A stretch of 64,000 bases of DNA, taken from positions 481,501 to 545,500 of the forward strand of contig SPDT01000013.1 in NCBI GenBank assembly GCA_008477525.1. The letters run 5' to 3'. Shown here piece after piece: positions 1-11,418 of this stretch. This stretch comes from Hypomyces perniciosus. Lineage: Eukaryota > Ascomycota > Sordariomycetes > Hypocreales > Hypocreaceae. Positions within the stretch are counted from its first letter, which is position 1. Every line of letters begins with the position of its first letter. The notes beneath the pieces are model-generated. The model saw only the letters and a program-made list of their open reading frames with translations. It did no database searches and had not been told where the DNA came from. The position numbers and the translations under genes were made by a program.

Positions 1-155
1 CTATTTGAGCGCGGCAGACGAACAGCGGTGAAATTTGATACAGACAGGCCGCTTGCACGTTGCTGCTGTTGTCATTGCTGTCGTCGCGCGCCAGTGTCAT
101 CAAGATACCCGATCTACACATTCCAATCACAGCCTTCTGACCCAGGACCCTGACG

Positions 156-1451
156 ATGCCTACCCCATCTCCCAATCAACCCCCAGATCAAGCAACGCCT
201 CCTCCGTACGCCTTTTCGACATGCCCTGACGATCAGCCGCATCCTGCCCGGCAGACACACGACACCACGCGACCGCAGGCTCCTGGCATTGAGGTGGGCC
301 AAAGCCCGTCGACAGCTGCTGCCTCGCCTGCCACATATTCGTCCGACCACTCTCGCGACGGTCCTACTCTGGACGAATCCATGCTATTAAGCGGCCAGGC
401 ATCTATCCAGCCTTCACCCAGGCCCGCAGCGGTGCCTCGCAGACCGCTGCCCAGTGGCGCCCTCGTATCGACCGTAGTGCCAAACAGGCAAGACGGCGAT
501 GACCTCAAGAACCCAGAGATCGAGCCTAATTACCACCCGAGCCGAGAGTCATCCGCTACGTCGGGGTGCTTGCATGTCGAGAATGCGGGCTCAATAGTTC
601 GTGAGCCCGACTCGGCGGATTGGACGATGCAAGAGGATGGATACAGTTCCCCATCTATGGGGGTTGACTACTCGAGTTTAAGGGTACTGATGCACATGCA
701 TTCCAGCTGCCCTGTCGAACGCCAGTGGCTGACTCTTTTCCTAGACAATACCCATCTCCCCCTCGTCGTACCTGCGTCCTGGCAGCAGATTCCACGGTAC
801 GCAGCAGTCCGAAAGACAGGTCTACGAAGTCCAGGTTGAGATTAAGCATGTCGATATGCGCGAGTCTTTTCTCTGCGGCTACTTGCGCATCCAAGGTTTG
901 ACAGGCCAAGCCTCACATTCCCGTTGCGTCATAGCTAACACATGTCATTTCTCGTTGACAGGATTGACCGAAGACCACCCGACCCTTACCACATATTTCG
1001 AGGGCGAAATCATCGGATCCAAGTATAGCTTCTATACTAAACACGATGACTGGGGCGCGAGCGCCAAGGTAGACCTGAACCACTGGTCCAAGTTCAGTGC
1101 CTTTCGACCGTTTCACAAATCTGCCCGCAAGGGTCCTGTCACCATCAATGACGTCGCACAAAAGGAGAATATCTTTATGCGATGGAAGGAGCACTTCTTG
1201 GTTCCAGATCATCGGGTCCGGACGATCACCGGTGCCTCTTTCGAAGGGTTCTACTATATATGCTTCAACCAACTAAAGGGAGAAGTTAGTGGGATCTATT
1301 TCCATTCTAAGAGCGAGAAGTGAGTCCTTTTATACACCCCCATTACCCCATCTATGGCGTTCGAATCTAATGACGCATGTCTAGGTTCCAGCAGTTGGAA
1401 TTGAAGCACGTCCCTGATCGGGGATGTTTCAATGCTATGGAGTTCCGGTAA
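156..1451 (+). CDS. GID4: GID4/Vid24-type substrate receptor of the GID (CTLH) E3 ubiquitin ligase
   Basis: Four exons with introns at 684-744, 896-961 and 1320-1384; the joined frame gives 367 aa. The N-terminal 180 residues are Pro/Ser-rich and probably disordered. From about residue 185 comes the Vid24 beta-barrel: SYLRPGSRF, a run around VYEVQVEIKHVDM, then GLTEDHPTLTTYFEGEI, the WGASAKVDLNHW region and a C-terminal GCFNAMEFR. In yeast this fold binds N-terminal proline degrons and hands gluconeogenic enzymes to the GID ligase; that role is inferred from the family. The start is the first ATG in the frame. Its 3' end faces TRM11. Identity is strong; the exact first codon is less certain because the N-terminus is poorly conserved. 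Confidence 0.93.
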
Positions 1452-1867
1452 TAACAGATGGCAAGGTTTCACTGATGGAGGAACATCAGTACTTTACTAT
1501 TTACGCAGCGAAACGTAATGAGGATCACTTTTTGTTTTATCTAGGCGGCGGTGTTCATATGGGGTTTACATTGGCATGAGCGCAAGGATCCTGGCTTTTA
1601 GTAGGGAGGTCGGGAAATCGAATGCTCGGTTTTTGCACTGAATGCTCGCCTATCATGGAACGGTACACACAAACACACTCACACACGAAGAGAGAGGGGG
1701 GGGGCAAAGTATGAATGTGAATACATGGATGAAGTTGGATTCCGTGGTTCTTTTTGCTTGCTTACACTGCATACATAGCATTTGTTACCAGGACAGTGAT
1801 GACGCAGATAGACTTGATCGTCAGCATGACGGGGCGAACGAACTTTTGCCTTGAAAAGCAATTTCTA
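1452..1867. other. Tail-to-tail intergenic region
   Basis: It separates the converging GID4 and TRM11 genes. I see only a simple CA-rich then GA/G-rich tract at about 1667-1706; short open frames here lack splice or codon support. Confidence 0.6.
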
Positions 1868-3410
1868 TTAGTCGGTCTCAAACTTTCTAAAGTAGCCGCG
1901 ACGGAATGGGTTGAGCTCGTCAGCTGTTGTGCCTGCATTGGATGCGGCGGCTGCTGCTCTCCTCGCCTCGTAAGCTTCTAAATCAGAGGCGGAAACTTGA
2001 GAGTCGGGCAAGCGTTGGTATGTTATTAACCTCCTCGACCCTGTAGCTTGGTTAGTAAAAGACAAACAGTCAAGAAGGGGTAAGTAAAGGGGTCAAGGTG
2101 CAAAAGGGGGGGAGGGCAGTGGTTGGATTCACATTTATTGAAGACCTGAACACAGACGACGACAAGTTCAAGGCATGGATGTGTCGGTATGGGCGTTTCC
2201 AGCTCCTCGTCGTTGGCGGTGGGCATCCAGAATGACAATCTGCCGTTGTCTACCAATGTGTCTGCTGCGAAGATGAGGATGTCGTCAAGGATGGCTAGGA
2301 AGCTGTAGGGCTTCTTAGGGGGTACATAATCGGATAATCTGTATCCGGTTTGTCAGCCCTCTTCTCGTCCTTCTATCACTGCCGTCCAGTGGGATTCAAC
2401 ATACGTGCACTCGTTCACCCCGCGCTCAACCAGCCAAGTGGCTTTCTCGGGATCTTTTAGTCCGAGGACCTTCAGACCTTCTCGGACACCGTATGGCGGA
2501 TCACACACGATACCGTCCCAAGTCCTCTTTCGTCTGATTGGTGTGTTGGTCAAGTCGGCTGAAAAGACACCGCCTAGATGTGACGAAAGCCCGTACTGCT
2601 TAAAATTGCCGGGCAAGCTCTTGTTCTCCCCTTCACCACGTATACTCCGGCCATCGATATCGCTCCCCCATCCAAACGCCCCAAAGTGCGCGCAAGCAAC
2701 AGGAAACGAGCCTGTGCCGACGAAGGGATCGTAAAAGAGCTTCCCGGGGGCAGCTAGGGCGAGGTTGGCTGTCACGAGGGAGAGCTCGGCATCCATGCTG
2801 GTGGTGGAGATGTATTTGCGCTTTTTCAGGTCGAATTTGTTAATAATGTCGCGCCCTGAGCTGGCTATGAGCCGGCCAAGGTAAAGCATGTCAGGGTTCT
2901 GTATTCCAAGGGGCACGCTGTTGAAGGGCCAGAGCTCGAACACAGTGAAAGTGTCATCTGGCTTTGACATGCGGATAGGGCCGTCGAAGGGGAGGTAGCT
3001 GAACGATTCGATGATGGCGAGTCTCTCTGAATTGGAGTGTGCTCCATGGTAAGAGTCGACGACGAATTTGAATGAAGAGTCCTTATAGAGCGGCCAGAGA
3101 TGTGAAGTTTGCGACTTGATGGCTTCATGGAGGGCTTCTAGGGTGGTGCCGCTGGCCCAGAACTCGTGTATTGAGTGAGCTAGGACAGATCGCCGGAGCA
3201 GTTTCTTTGCTGACTCCACGGATGGGAGTCGGACAAGACAGAATGGTGACTGCGGAACAGTCAGTAGTGTTGAGGGTGCCTTTTAGCTGGACATACCTCG
3301 CGACTGTGTTCCAAGACTTTCAAGTCAACGCCCTCGAGGACGGCCAAGGCCTCGATCTCAGGGAGTCTGAAAGACTCGTGCTCTGAGGCAAACTTGATGA
3401 TGAAATCCAT
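1868..3410 (-). CDS. TRM11: TRM11, catalytic subunit of tRNA (guanine10-N2)-methyltransferase
   Basis: Four exons on the minus strand, introns at 3250-3296, 2339-2404 and 2041-2132, giving 445 aa. Starting at MDFIIKF, the N-terminal part is the THUMP-like region. The Rossmann methyltransferase core follows, with the AdoMet-binding motif DPFVGTGSF near residue 212 and the catalytic-loop motif DPPYGVREG near residue 288, typical of N2-guanine methylation. With Trm112 this enzyme makes m2G10 in tRNA. The intron at 2339-2404 is needed because an in-frame TGA would otherwise stop the protein just before the conserved DYVPPKKPYSF segment; its donor GTATGT is canonical. The C-terminal LITYQRLP segment also matches the family. 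The gene is divergent from RPP40. Confidence 0.95.
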
Positions 3411-3926
3411 TTTGAAATAGTCTGCTATGTGGGTTTCACAAGTAACAAAGATGTGTAATTGCAAAGGATTCTCAATCAGTCAAGGGTTGTGGGGGAGTTA
3501 TGTGTGATGTATGTTTAAATTGTTGCTCCAGTTGGATGGTTAGGATAAGATCTCCTTCCTTTCTCTGACACTAAACCTCTCGTTTTGGCACATAGACGAT
3601 TTATCTTCTAATATTGTTAGCCGCAGGATGTTTTGTCAATCCATGGCTTAACTTAGTGAAAGAAAACGTCGATGAGTTTATTCATTGGTGATATTGATAG
3701 TTCAGGGTTGCCCCGCGGCCCCGCGATGCAAAAAATTATGTCGCTAATCCGCGAGACAAAGGCGACAAGGTACCTCCTGTGAAGTACTTTCCTAGCTCGC
3801 TTCGCCAAAATTCAACCTCAACTTAGACATCTCCTGGAGCTCAAACCAGCCCACTATACGGAATAATACAAACTTGTTCGATCCTGAAAGCCGGTATTGC
3901 AGCAGACTTTGCATGGTCTCGTAATC
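3411..3926. promoter_or_regulatory. Divergent promoter region of TRM11 and RPP40
   Basis: This 516-bp non-coding stretch lies between two start codons pointing outward, so it must hold both promoters. I see no specific binding site that I could defend; there is a CG-rich knot (ccccgcggccccgcg) at 3711-3725. Confidence 0.5.
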
Positions 3927-5300
3927 ATGTTCCCTCAAGCCTTGCCGTCGATTTACCAGTCGTCAAAATGTTTCGTCACATACGGTACAATCGGTCACGT
4001 CCAGACACCATCGAAGCCGTGGACTGCTATATCTTCGCTGGATTTCATTCACAAGGTATTCGCGCCTTTTTGCTCACACCGATCTATGCTCGAATATGAG
4101 TCTCCGTTGACAGTCGATAGGTCGATTTGGTTGTGCCCCGGGATTTATATGAGATTATCCACCAAAAACTCAACGAGCGTGACCCACCGTGTTACTATAA
4201 GGTCTCCATGACTCTAGGTCAGATCTTGGAGACAGAGTTCCTCACCACATATATCAAGAAAGGTATGTCTCTGCCTCTTCTCTACTCGGCAATTGTGGTA
4301 GAAGCTGACCGGCCTAGGAAACATATTGATGCTGTCCGAGGGCAAGAAAACTATGAATATCATGTTCACGCTTCGAGGAGGTAAGCAACCGCGTGGTTTA
4401 TATATCTATCTACCCCTCTAATAACGAGCTGGCAGGCGATTTGGACATGTATCTTGATAGAGAGACCTACGAACGCGCAGGTCTTGTCGGCAAACCTTAT
4501 GGTGTTAAAGGCGGTAGGGGATCGAAGCCAAGATGGAGTAGGTGACCACTAAATTATTCTCCGCTATTCGAGTTGACGTACTTACTTATTTAAACAGAAG
4601 TATCATATGATCTTAGGAACGCATCCATGGTGCACGGCAGAAAGGGATTCGACAGACTGGTATATGCATGCAAGAATGTGCTGAACCAGCCCCTGATGTG
4701 GCTTTTCTGCGTTACCGACAAGTCAAGTATGGCCCCTAACCTTATGTTATGCCCCATCCATACCACAGCCCTTATAATTTCTTCCTTGATGAAATCTAAC
4801 TTGTACTAGCCCCCAGTCTGCTGGACAAATACGGCGCGACAAGACTTGCGTCATCCGCAGAGATGAACGAGGAAACAGGCATATTCCAAATACCACTTCA
4901 AATTCCCCCCTCGATCCTCGAGAATGGGGATCGCCCAGGCCTCGAAGAGGTAGCAACGGACTTGTACGAGTGGCTATCGCTGGTTCGACTCGAGAGTCCT
5001 CGAGTGGCAGCGAACGACGCCATTGATCCTTACCTGTCGCGATATAGTCCACCGGAAGCAGAAGACGCAGGCACTCAGATGCAGGTATGCAAGGTGAGCT
5101 GGCAGGGCTTTCTCCCTTCGAGTTGGCTCCGTGAGCTTTTTGCCGATATGCTCGCCACTTGTCCACCGCAGTCATGGTTTGCACTTAATGCCACGACCTT
5201 CTCCCGAAGTATGTTAGGCAACAGTGACGAGTTGACACTTCTCCGGCCGCCAGAGAAAGTTGGAGAATATCTTATGTGGGAGACGAAAGGCTCTGAATGA
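3927..5300 (+). CDS. RPP40: RPP40-like protein subunit of RNase P / RNase MRP
   Basis: Six exons with introns at 4056-4120, 4263-4317, 4381-4435, 4538-4597 and 4727-4809; 351 aa. Recognised by the order of conserved blocks: an N-terminal SSKCFVTYG strand, then ETEFLTTYIKKG, the block LDRETYERAGLVGKP, the block SMVHGRKGFDRLVYACKNVL, and near the C-terminus DLYEWLSLV plus SWQGFLPSSWL. The same order is found in metazoan RPP40. The family is a scaffold protein of the tRNA 5'-processing ribonucleoprotein. The start at 3927 keeps the conserved N-terminus; an in-frame ATG at 3897 would add ten residues. The stop is 4 bp from the stop of the opposite-strand ankyrin gene. Confidence 0.88.
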
Positions 5301-5304
5301 GATC

Positions 5305-5931
5305 TTAAGCCTGTTTGGACCGTACGTTGCGCTCCTCGGCCAACCCCTGATCGAACAGGGCTTCTTCCACAAGTTTGCGGAGGTCTGCTTGACCCTGCGG
5401 GGTGTTGAAATCTTCGCGCTGGGCTAGCTCTTCAATCCGACGACGGAATTCCGGGTCGACCTCGCCAGGAATATCTTGTGTCTCATCCATGGTGCCAACG
5501 GTGACCTTCATGCCTTCGGGCGCCTGGCTCACGATGTCTGCGGCAACTGACTCGAAGGCTTCAACGGTGCTGAGGTAGGTGGCGACGGCAGGGAATTCAC
5601 CCTCGGCTTCGATCTTTTCCCGAGCAGTAAATCCTTCACTGCCTCGGTGCGCGAAGTCTATTTCTAGCTCCTCAACCAAAACCTTGGCAGCTTCGGGTGT
5701 TTCGACAACAAACAAGGCGGTCTCGTTGTCCTCATCCTTGAGATTGACGTCGACTTTGAATTCCTGAATGAGAGCTCGAAGTAAGTCCAAATGGTTGTAG
5801 CTGGCGGCGGCGTGGACGAGGGAGTAACCGTTCTCGTCCTGGCCAGAGGCCAATTCGGGTTTCTCGCGAAGGAGGGGCAGCAGCGCGGGGCTGTTGTCTG
5901 CAGCGAGGAGGAACGGGTTCGGCGCAGCCAT
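5305..5931 (-). CDS. Small ankyrin-repeat protein (resembles yeast YCR051W / S. pombe SPCP1E11.10)
   Basis: Single exon, 208 aa. Residues about 34-90 hold ankyrin-type helices (GYSLVHAAASYNHLDLLRAL, then VNLKDEDNETALF, then a degenerate repeat). The C-terminal third is acidic and helical (DPEFRRRIEELAQRED). Length and domain order fit the small fungal ankyrin proteins; their biochemical role is not known to me. No signal peptide or membrane segment is visible. It converges on RPP40 with 4 bp between stops, so the two 3' UTRs must overlap. The upstream side is the long repeat-relic region. Confidence 0.8.
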   Translation of the reverse strand: MAAPNPFLLAADNSPALLPLLREKPELASGQDENGYSLVHAAASYNHLDLLRALIQEFKVDVNLKDEDNETALFVVETPEAAKVLVEELEIDFAHRGSEGFTAREKIEAEGEFPAVATYLSTVEAFESVAADIVSQAPEGMKVTVGTMDETQDIPGEVDPEFRRRIEELAQREDFNTPQGQADLRKLVEEALFDQGLAEERNVRSKQA

Positions 5932-6301
5932 TGGGAATTGTATTATATAGTATTAGTATGCGAGTTGTGTCGGGGGAACTGGTGTTGAGGAGATGTCGTG
6001 AGCGTCACAGGGAGTACAATAGAGGCGAATGATGTTTGTAGGGAAAATTGTTTACCTTGCTATGATGCTATCGAAAATGTGCGGTCATGGAGGGGTAGAT
6101 TTTAGTCCTACTGGATTTACCCCGCCAAACCCTCTGTGACATGGACAGCACAGCTGTTACAGGGCCCTCTCAGCGCCTATGACTCTACCAAGATACTGCT
6201 AAGGTACTTCGTAGTGAGCTCACACAATTAATGTCATGGATCCCTTGCCACAGTGAGGCCTCACATTTCCTCTCCACTTCACTGCTTCCTCCTCCCAAGT
6301 A
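5932..6301. other. Upstream region of the ankyrin gene
   Basis: Non-coding DNA of ordinary composition that should contain the minus-strand promoter. I see nothing else in it. Confidence 0.4.
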
Positions 6302-6382
6302 CAGTAAACCCTGTTTATAACGATATTCACGGTTGCACTGGCGCTATCGGTATATAAAGGTTATCGTTAGAACCAGGTTTTT
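6302..6382. repeat. Imperfect inverted repeat resembling a pogo/Tigger-type transposon end
   Basis: The left arm reads cagtaaaccctgtttataac and continues with gatatt. The right arm, at about 6359-6382, reads ggttatcgttagaaccaggt and is an imperfect reverse complement of the left. The sequence begins CAG directly after TA, the target dinucleotide of Tc1/mariner/pogo elements, and the AACC-TGTTTATAACGA word is like pogo-type ends. No transposase frame is visible, and I did not find a second copy of the end downstream. It may be a solo end or a tiny non-autonomous relic. Confidence 0.35.
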
Positions 6383-6699
6383 ATGGGTAATATACTACAC
6401 TAATAAATCTACACTCAATTTGCACCTAAAGCTGTTACTAGATACTTTTTAATAGAATCCTGCTGTCAGAGACACTCTTTGGGGTAGACGGATCGGGTGA
6501 GGGGCTGCGACCCTAGGGAAGAGTAAAGGAGGTTGAAGAGCAGTCACTTAGAGGGAAGATAGGTGCTAACAAGCAGGTAATGCACCAGAAACTAATAGTT
6601 AGGTGTAGCAGCAGTAGTTTACTGGTCTCTGAAGTTCTATATCTTCGGGGACCACAGTTGCTCTTATATGTGCATTCCGGCCCATGTGATACCAAGAGA

Positions 6700-7260
6700 G
6701 CTCCGGAGCTTCCGGTCTCCTGACAGCCTGCCTATTTTATTAAGAGCTGTAGTAATAGCGCGGTTTAAATAAAATTGAAAGGAAGGGAAGAGTATTATAA
6801 AGTTCCTAAAGGGTAAAGAATCGCTTAAAATAATAAAGAGTTTAAATAGCAGCTTATATTTCGCTTATAATTTTATTAGAAATAGCCGGCAGTTAACTGG
6901 CATTTCTATAAGTAGGTGTTTAAAGGTTTTTTAAGGTATAGTAGACTTAATTTAATATTAGGTTAAAGCGATATGTAATAGTCTTTTTGTTTAATTTGCT
7001 GCTATAATAAAGGGTATAAATTTAAATCCGCTTTTTATATATAATAGCGACTTGTCTTTGCTTTTCTTTAGGCTTAGCTTGAAGCTTTATATAATATTGG
7101 TTAATGGCTTTTTGGTTAATTTCCATTGACTCGAAGGCCTCGATATTATTATCGTTATTGTTATCGTTAAGGCGAAGTCCTTTTAGTTGGTTTCCAGAGG
7201 ACCCACCAACGGGTATACATTAACGGGTAATAATAACGCGTTATGTTGACCGTATAGACT
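6700..7260. repeat. AT-rich, probably RIP-degraded repeat DNA
   Basis: Composition drops sharply to long TA/AT-rich runs (ttaaataaaattgaaagg, aatttaatattaggttaaag) with no usable reading frame, while both flanks have near-balanced composition. In filamentous ascomycetes such islands usually are transposons mutated by repeat-induced point mutation, which turns C into T and raises TpA. The neighbouring pogo-like end supports transposon origin. I cannot name the parent element. Confidence 0.55.
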
Positions 7261-7828
7261 GTAATTATTGCCTAGCTGGTCTGTGCCTTGCTTGCCTAAG
7301 CCTTCCGGCGAAGAGTAATACTCCTCCCTTATCTAGGCGGTTTGGTGTTTGGTTAGCCCCTAGGGTCTGACTCACTGAGCCTCCAAGGCTGACCCAAAGA
7401 AAAGCGGCTGTGTTTAGAAACCGACCAACTGAAGAGCGAATTTCTATAGGCGAAAACCCAAGGGTGCCTTGCATATTCAATATCCAGGTCAAAACGGAAA
7501 CAAGATACCGGTCCGCACAGGAACGGCAGGCTAGATCTGGATTTAAAAGGAGTCGCAACCCCCGAGACTCAGATCTCTCACTACTCTCCAACTTGTCTCC
7601 ACGCTCCCCATCAAAAGTGCTGCAAAGCCTCGACAACCTCTCATCTGATCCAAGGGACCTCTGGTTACAATACTGCAGCAACCTTTCCAGGACTGCAGAA
7701 ATACAAAGGACAAAATAGCCCTCCTACGGGCATCCTCTATCCTGGGTCGTTAACTTCGCATCTCGCACCACCGCCTCACCATTCACTCCGTCAGAGCCAT
7801 CGACCCGGCCTTATTCATCACCAGCAAG
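7261..7828. promoter_or_regulatory. Upstream region of TRL1
   Basis: Normal-composition DNA between the AT-rich relic and the TRL1 start; must contain the TRL1 promoter and 5' UTR. C-rich leader (accgcctcaccattcactcc) just before the start. No other feature seen. Confidence 0.4.
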
Positions 7829-10288
7829 ATGGCTGTCCCATACACCCCCCAGGATGTTCAGGCTGTCTCTAAGATGATCGGGGGTCTTGAGGCTGCTAGG
7901 AAGGACAAGCGGCGAGGTGGATTCTCTGTGAAGAAGACCTCTTTCAAGATCAAGTCCTCTCGGGATGGTATCCATGTAGACTCCTGGAGAATGCAGGACT
8001 GGGACTATAAACGCCAGGGACTCCCCACTTACGCTCGCGGTTTGTTCACTACAAAAACGGGGGGAAACAGCCCGGAAATCGCTGTCCGGGGCTACGACAA
8101 GTTCTTCAACGTGAACGAGGTCAACGAGACCAACTGGGACAACATCCTTACAAACACCAAGGGGCCTTATGAGTTGACACTGAAAGAGAACGGATGTATC
8201 ATCTTCATCTCCGGCCTCGAGGATGACACTCTGCTCGTCTGCAGCAAGCACTCGACCGGCGATCGCGATGATGTTGAACTTAGCCATGCCCGTGCTGGTG
8301 AAATCCGTCTTGAGAAACAGCTAGCAGCCTTGGGGAAGACAGGAGCCGACCTCGCGAGGGAGCTTTACCAGCGAAATGCCACTGCTGTGGCTGAGCTTTG
8401 CGATGATTCCTTTGAGGAACACATCCTGGCTTATGAAGGCGACAAAGCCGGTCTGTACCTTCATGGTATTAATCTCAACCTCCCCGAGTTTGCGACGTAT
8501 CCGAGCAACTTGGTCCAGGAATTTGCTGAGCAGTGGGGATTTATCAAGACAGACCTCCTTACCATGAATGATGTCAACGAAGTAAAAACCTTCCTGGAGG
8601 GTGTGGCAACGACTGGCGCCTACGATGGCCGTGACGTCGAGGGCTTTGTCATCCGTTGCAAGATATCGCAGGACCCTGCAACTAAGCCCTACCAGGACTG
8701 GTTCTTCAAGTACAAGTTTGAGGAACCCTATTTGATGTACCGACAGTGGCGAGAGTGTACAAAGGCTCTCATATCCGGCAAACAACCCAGATTCAAGAAA
8801 CATATCAAAATCACGGAAGAGTATCTTCTCTATGCCCGAAAGCGATTGGCAGCTGATCCACAGCTGGGAAAACTCTACAGCCAGAACCATGGTATTATCA
8901 AACTGCGTGATGATTTCTTAGCATTCAAGAACATCAAAGGGTCGGACGCTGCCAACCTGGGAGAACTGGATCGCGTTATCATGCCCAAGGTTACAAAGGA
9001 TGTGATTCTGAGCCCCATAGCCACCATTGGATGCGGCAAGACCACGCTTGCCCTGGCTCTGACGTATCTTTTTGGATGGGGCCACATTCAGAATGACAAT
9101 ATCTCGGGCAAGGCCCGTCCCCCACGATTTGTCAAGGCTCTCCTTGACCAGCTCAAGGAAAACACAGTCGTCTTTGCGGACCGGAACAATACTCAACGGC
9201 ATGAGAGAAAACAGCTGATAGGCGATGTGAAGACGCAAAATTCCAATGTCAGGCTTGTCTGCTTGAATTTCCGCCACGACGAGGAATCAATAGAAGAGAT
9301 CCGGCGCATCACTCAGGACAGAGTGATACAACGCGGAGATAATCATCAGACGATTTATGCGGCGTCGTACCAAGATAAATTCATTGGTGTCATGGAGGGC
9401 TTCATCAGCAGATTTGAGGAGTGCAACACCGGCGCTTTCCCCGATGATGGCTTCGATTTGGTGATAGATCTCGACCCCACAGCCGGTAGTCGAGAGAATC
9501 TCGAAACGCTCGTCAATGCGTTGCACCTGTCCATCCCCAACCTCGTAAAAGAGGTTCCAAGCCCTGAACAGCTGGATGCGGCTATCGATTTCGCCCTAAA
9601 TTACAAACCCGACTTCAGGCACAACATTCCAGATCGAGGAGGCAAGAGCAAGGCGCAGCAGTCACAACAGAAGCAGGCTTCCCAGAAGAAGAGATCGTTG
9701 GAGTACATGTCAATCGAAGTACCAACCAACAGCATTGACAACATTCTGGAGAAGGCATTCAAGGGGGTAGATTCTGAGACGTCGCGTTTCTTCATGCAGC
9801 TGAAGCAAACAAGAAGGATTCAGAACAAATTCCATGTCACCCTGATGCATAAGGCCACTGCAAAGGAGCACCCGGATTTGTGGAAGCGATATACGGAATT
9901 ACATGAAGCGGCCGGAGGCGGTGATGCAAAGCTCGGCGAATGCGACTTGATGCTCGAGCGGGTAAGTCACAATAACGGCACTTTTTACGGAGTGGTTGGT
10001 TGATGTGTTGTTGCTAACTCTCTTGGCTAGGTTGTCTTTGATGACCGTATCATGGCCATTGTCGTCCGCATCGTTGATCCGGAGAGCAAATGGGAATGCG
10101 TAAACCGTGTCGCCCATATTACGGTAGGAACCCGAGACCTCAGCGTGAAACCGAAGGAGAGCAATGACCTCCTTGAAAAGTGGATCGAGGTTGGCACCGG
10201 GGGCGAGGGAAACAAGATTAAGGAAGTGGTGTTTACCGAGAAGCCCACGATCCAAGGGGCTGTTATTAAGGGGGTGTTGTCGCGGTAG
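7829..10288 (+). CDS. TRL1: TRL1, multifunctional tRNA ligase
   Basis: Two exons, one intron at 9962-10030; 796 aa, close to the family length of about 830. Three enzyme domains in order: N-terminal adenylyltransferase/ligase with the nucleotidyl-lysine motif KENG (Lys119) and supporting KYKFEEPYLMYR; a polynucleotide kinase with P-loop IGCGKTT (residues 400-406) and the QNDN segment; and a cyclic phosphodiesterase of the 2H type with HVT at 669-671 and HIT at 740-742. The second 2H histidine is encoded after the intron, which confirms the splice. The enzyme joins tRNA halves after intron removal and splices HAC1-type mRNA in the unfolded protein response. Confidence 0.97.
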
Positions 10289-10652
10289 GAACCGACAAGC
10301 CCCAAGCCTCGAAGACGATTCCATGGGGATAGATATGTACCGAACTATGCGAGGTAGATCAGGCGTATGAGAGGAGAGATGGTAGGCCTCTGTATTCTCA
10401 CTTTTACAGGGAATTAGTGTAGGACATAGCATGAGCCATGCAGAAAAAACCCAACTCCTCGGAGTTATTTGCTCATCTGATAAAAGCCATGGGGAGTGGT
10501 ATCTTGGTACTATTTCAATTGCAACTTGGGTCCTCCCAGAACAGGGGAGACCTCAGGGAAAGGGGTATAAGATCAACACGGACATATTAGGAGCCAACAG
10601 AGAAATAATTACAGGAATTAAGCCGTCCATGAGGGAAAGGTTCATCCAACAC
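10289..10652. other. Tail-to-tail intergenic region
   Basis: Shared 3' flank of TRL1 and the UPF0132 gene. Short open frames occur, but the right part is the 3' end of the minus-strand gene; nothing else is seen. Confidence 0.5.
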
Positions 10653-11418
10653 CTACTCGTCATCCAAGATCCTACTCGCTATCCTGCCAAAGAATGGTAC
10701 TTCGAACCTGTGAATACAATGTCAATACTTGTGTCTTATACCGTGAATAGGGGCTGAGATGTAAGGAGATTGGTTTACCTGTCCAGGATCTCGGCGTCTT
10801 GATAGGCTTTCAGTGTAAGGAAGCCGATTAAGACGATGTCGCCGAGGAAGAAGAGCCAGCTTAGGAAGGAAGACCAGGAGAAGATGAGGTGGAAGACCAT
10901 GATGGCTGTGAAGAGGAGGGCAGATTGCCAGGCGTGGAATCTACCATACTGTTAGCCCAAGGATCATCATCCCTTCGGGGCAGATAAGCTTACCTGACAT
11001 AGTCGCTGTTCTTCTCCAGGATCAAGAGAACTACGGCGCCAAGCGGCGGAAACGCCAAATACGCCAGACAAGCCTCATAATCCAACCTCAACCCCAGACT
11101 CGTATCGAACTCGCTCACTTCGGCCTCGGGATATGCGCCCGGCATGGGCGAGCTGCCGCCTCCGCTGCCGAAGCCCCCCCATATACTGCTCGCGGCGCCG
11201 AGTACGCCGCCGGTGTTGGCCTGGCCGTCGAGGCCGCCGTTCCATGCGCGCTGAGGCTGAGGGTGCTGCAGGGGAGGCGGGCTGCGTGCGGCGGCGAAGC
11301 CTGCGCCTATGGCGGAGGGGGAGAATGGGCGGCGGGCGGCGTCGGTCGAGGCGCGGGGAGAGGTTATGGGGGATCGGGCGTGTTCGGGAGGGGAGGATTG
11401 GTAGGGCGCGAAGTCCAT
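10653..11418 (-). CDS. UPF0132/DUF4870-type small membrane protein
   Basis: Three exons with introns at 10941-10993 and 10708-10778; 213 aa. The first 110 residues are Pro/Ser/Ala/Gly-rich and probably disordered. The rest has three hydrophobic helices: LAYLAFPPLGAVVLLIL, then after the polar FHAWQSA turn LLFTAIMVFHLIFSW, then LSWLFFLGDIVLIGFLTL. The turn between helix 1 and 2, NSDYVRFHAWQS, is the hallmark of the UPF0132 family, followed by the usual tail DRFEVPFFGRIA. Function is unknown in fungi; location in an internal membrane is inferred. Both introns restore the conserved frame exactly. Confidence 0.8.
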
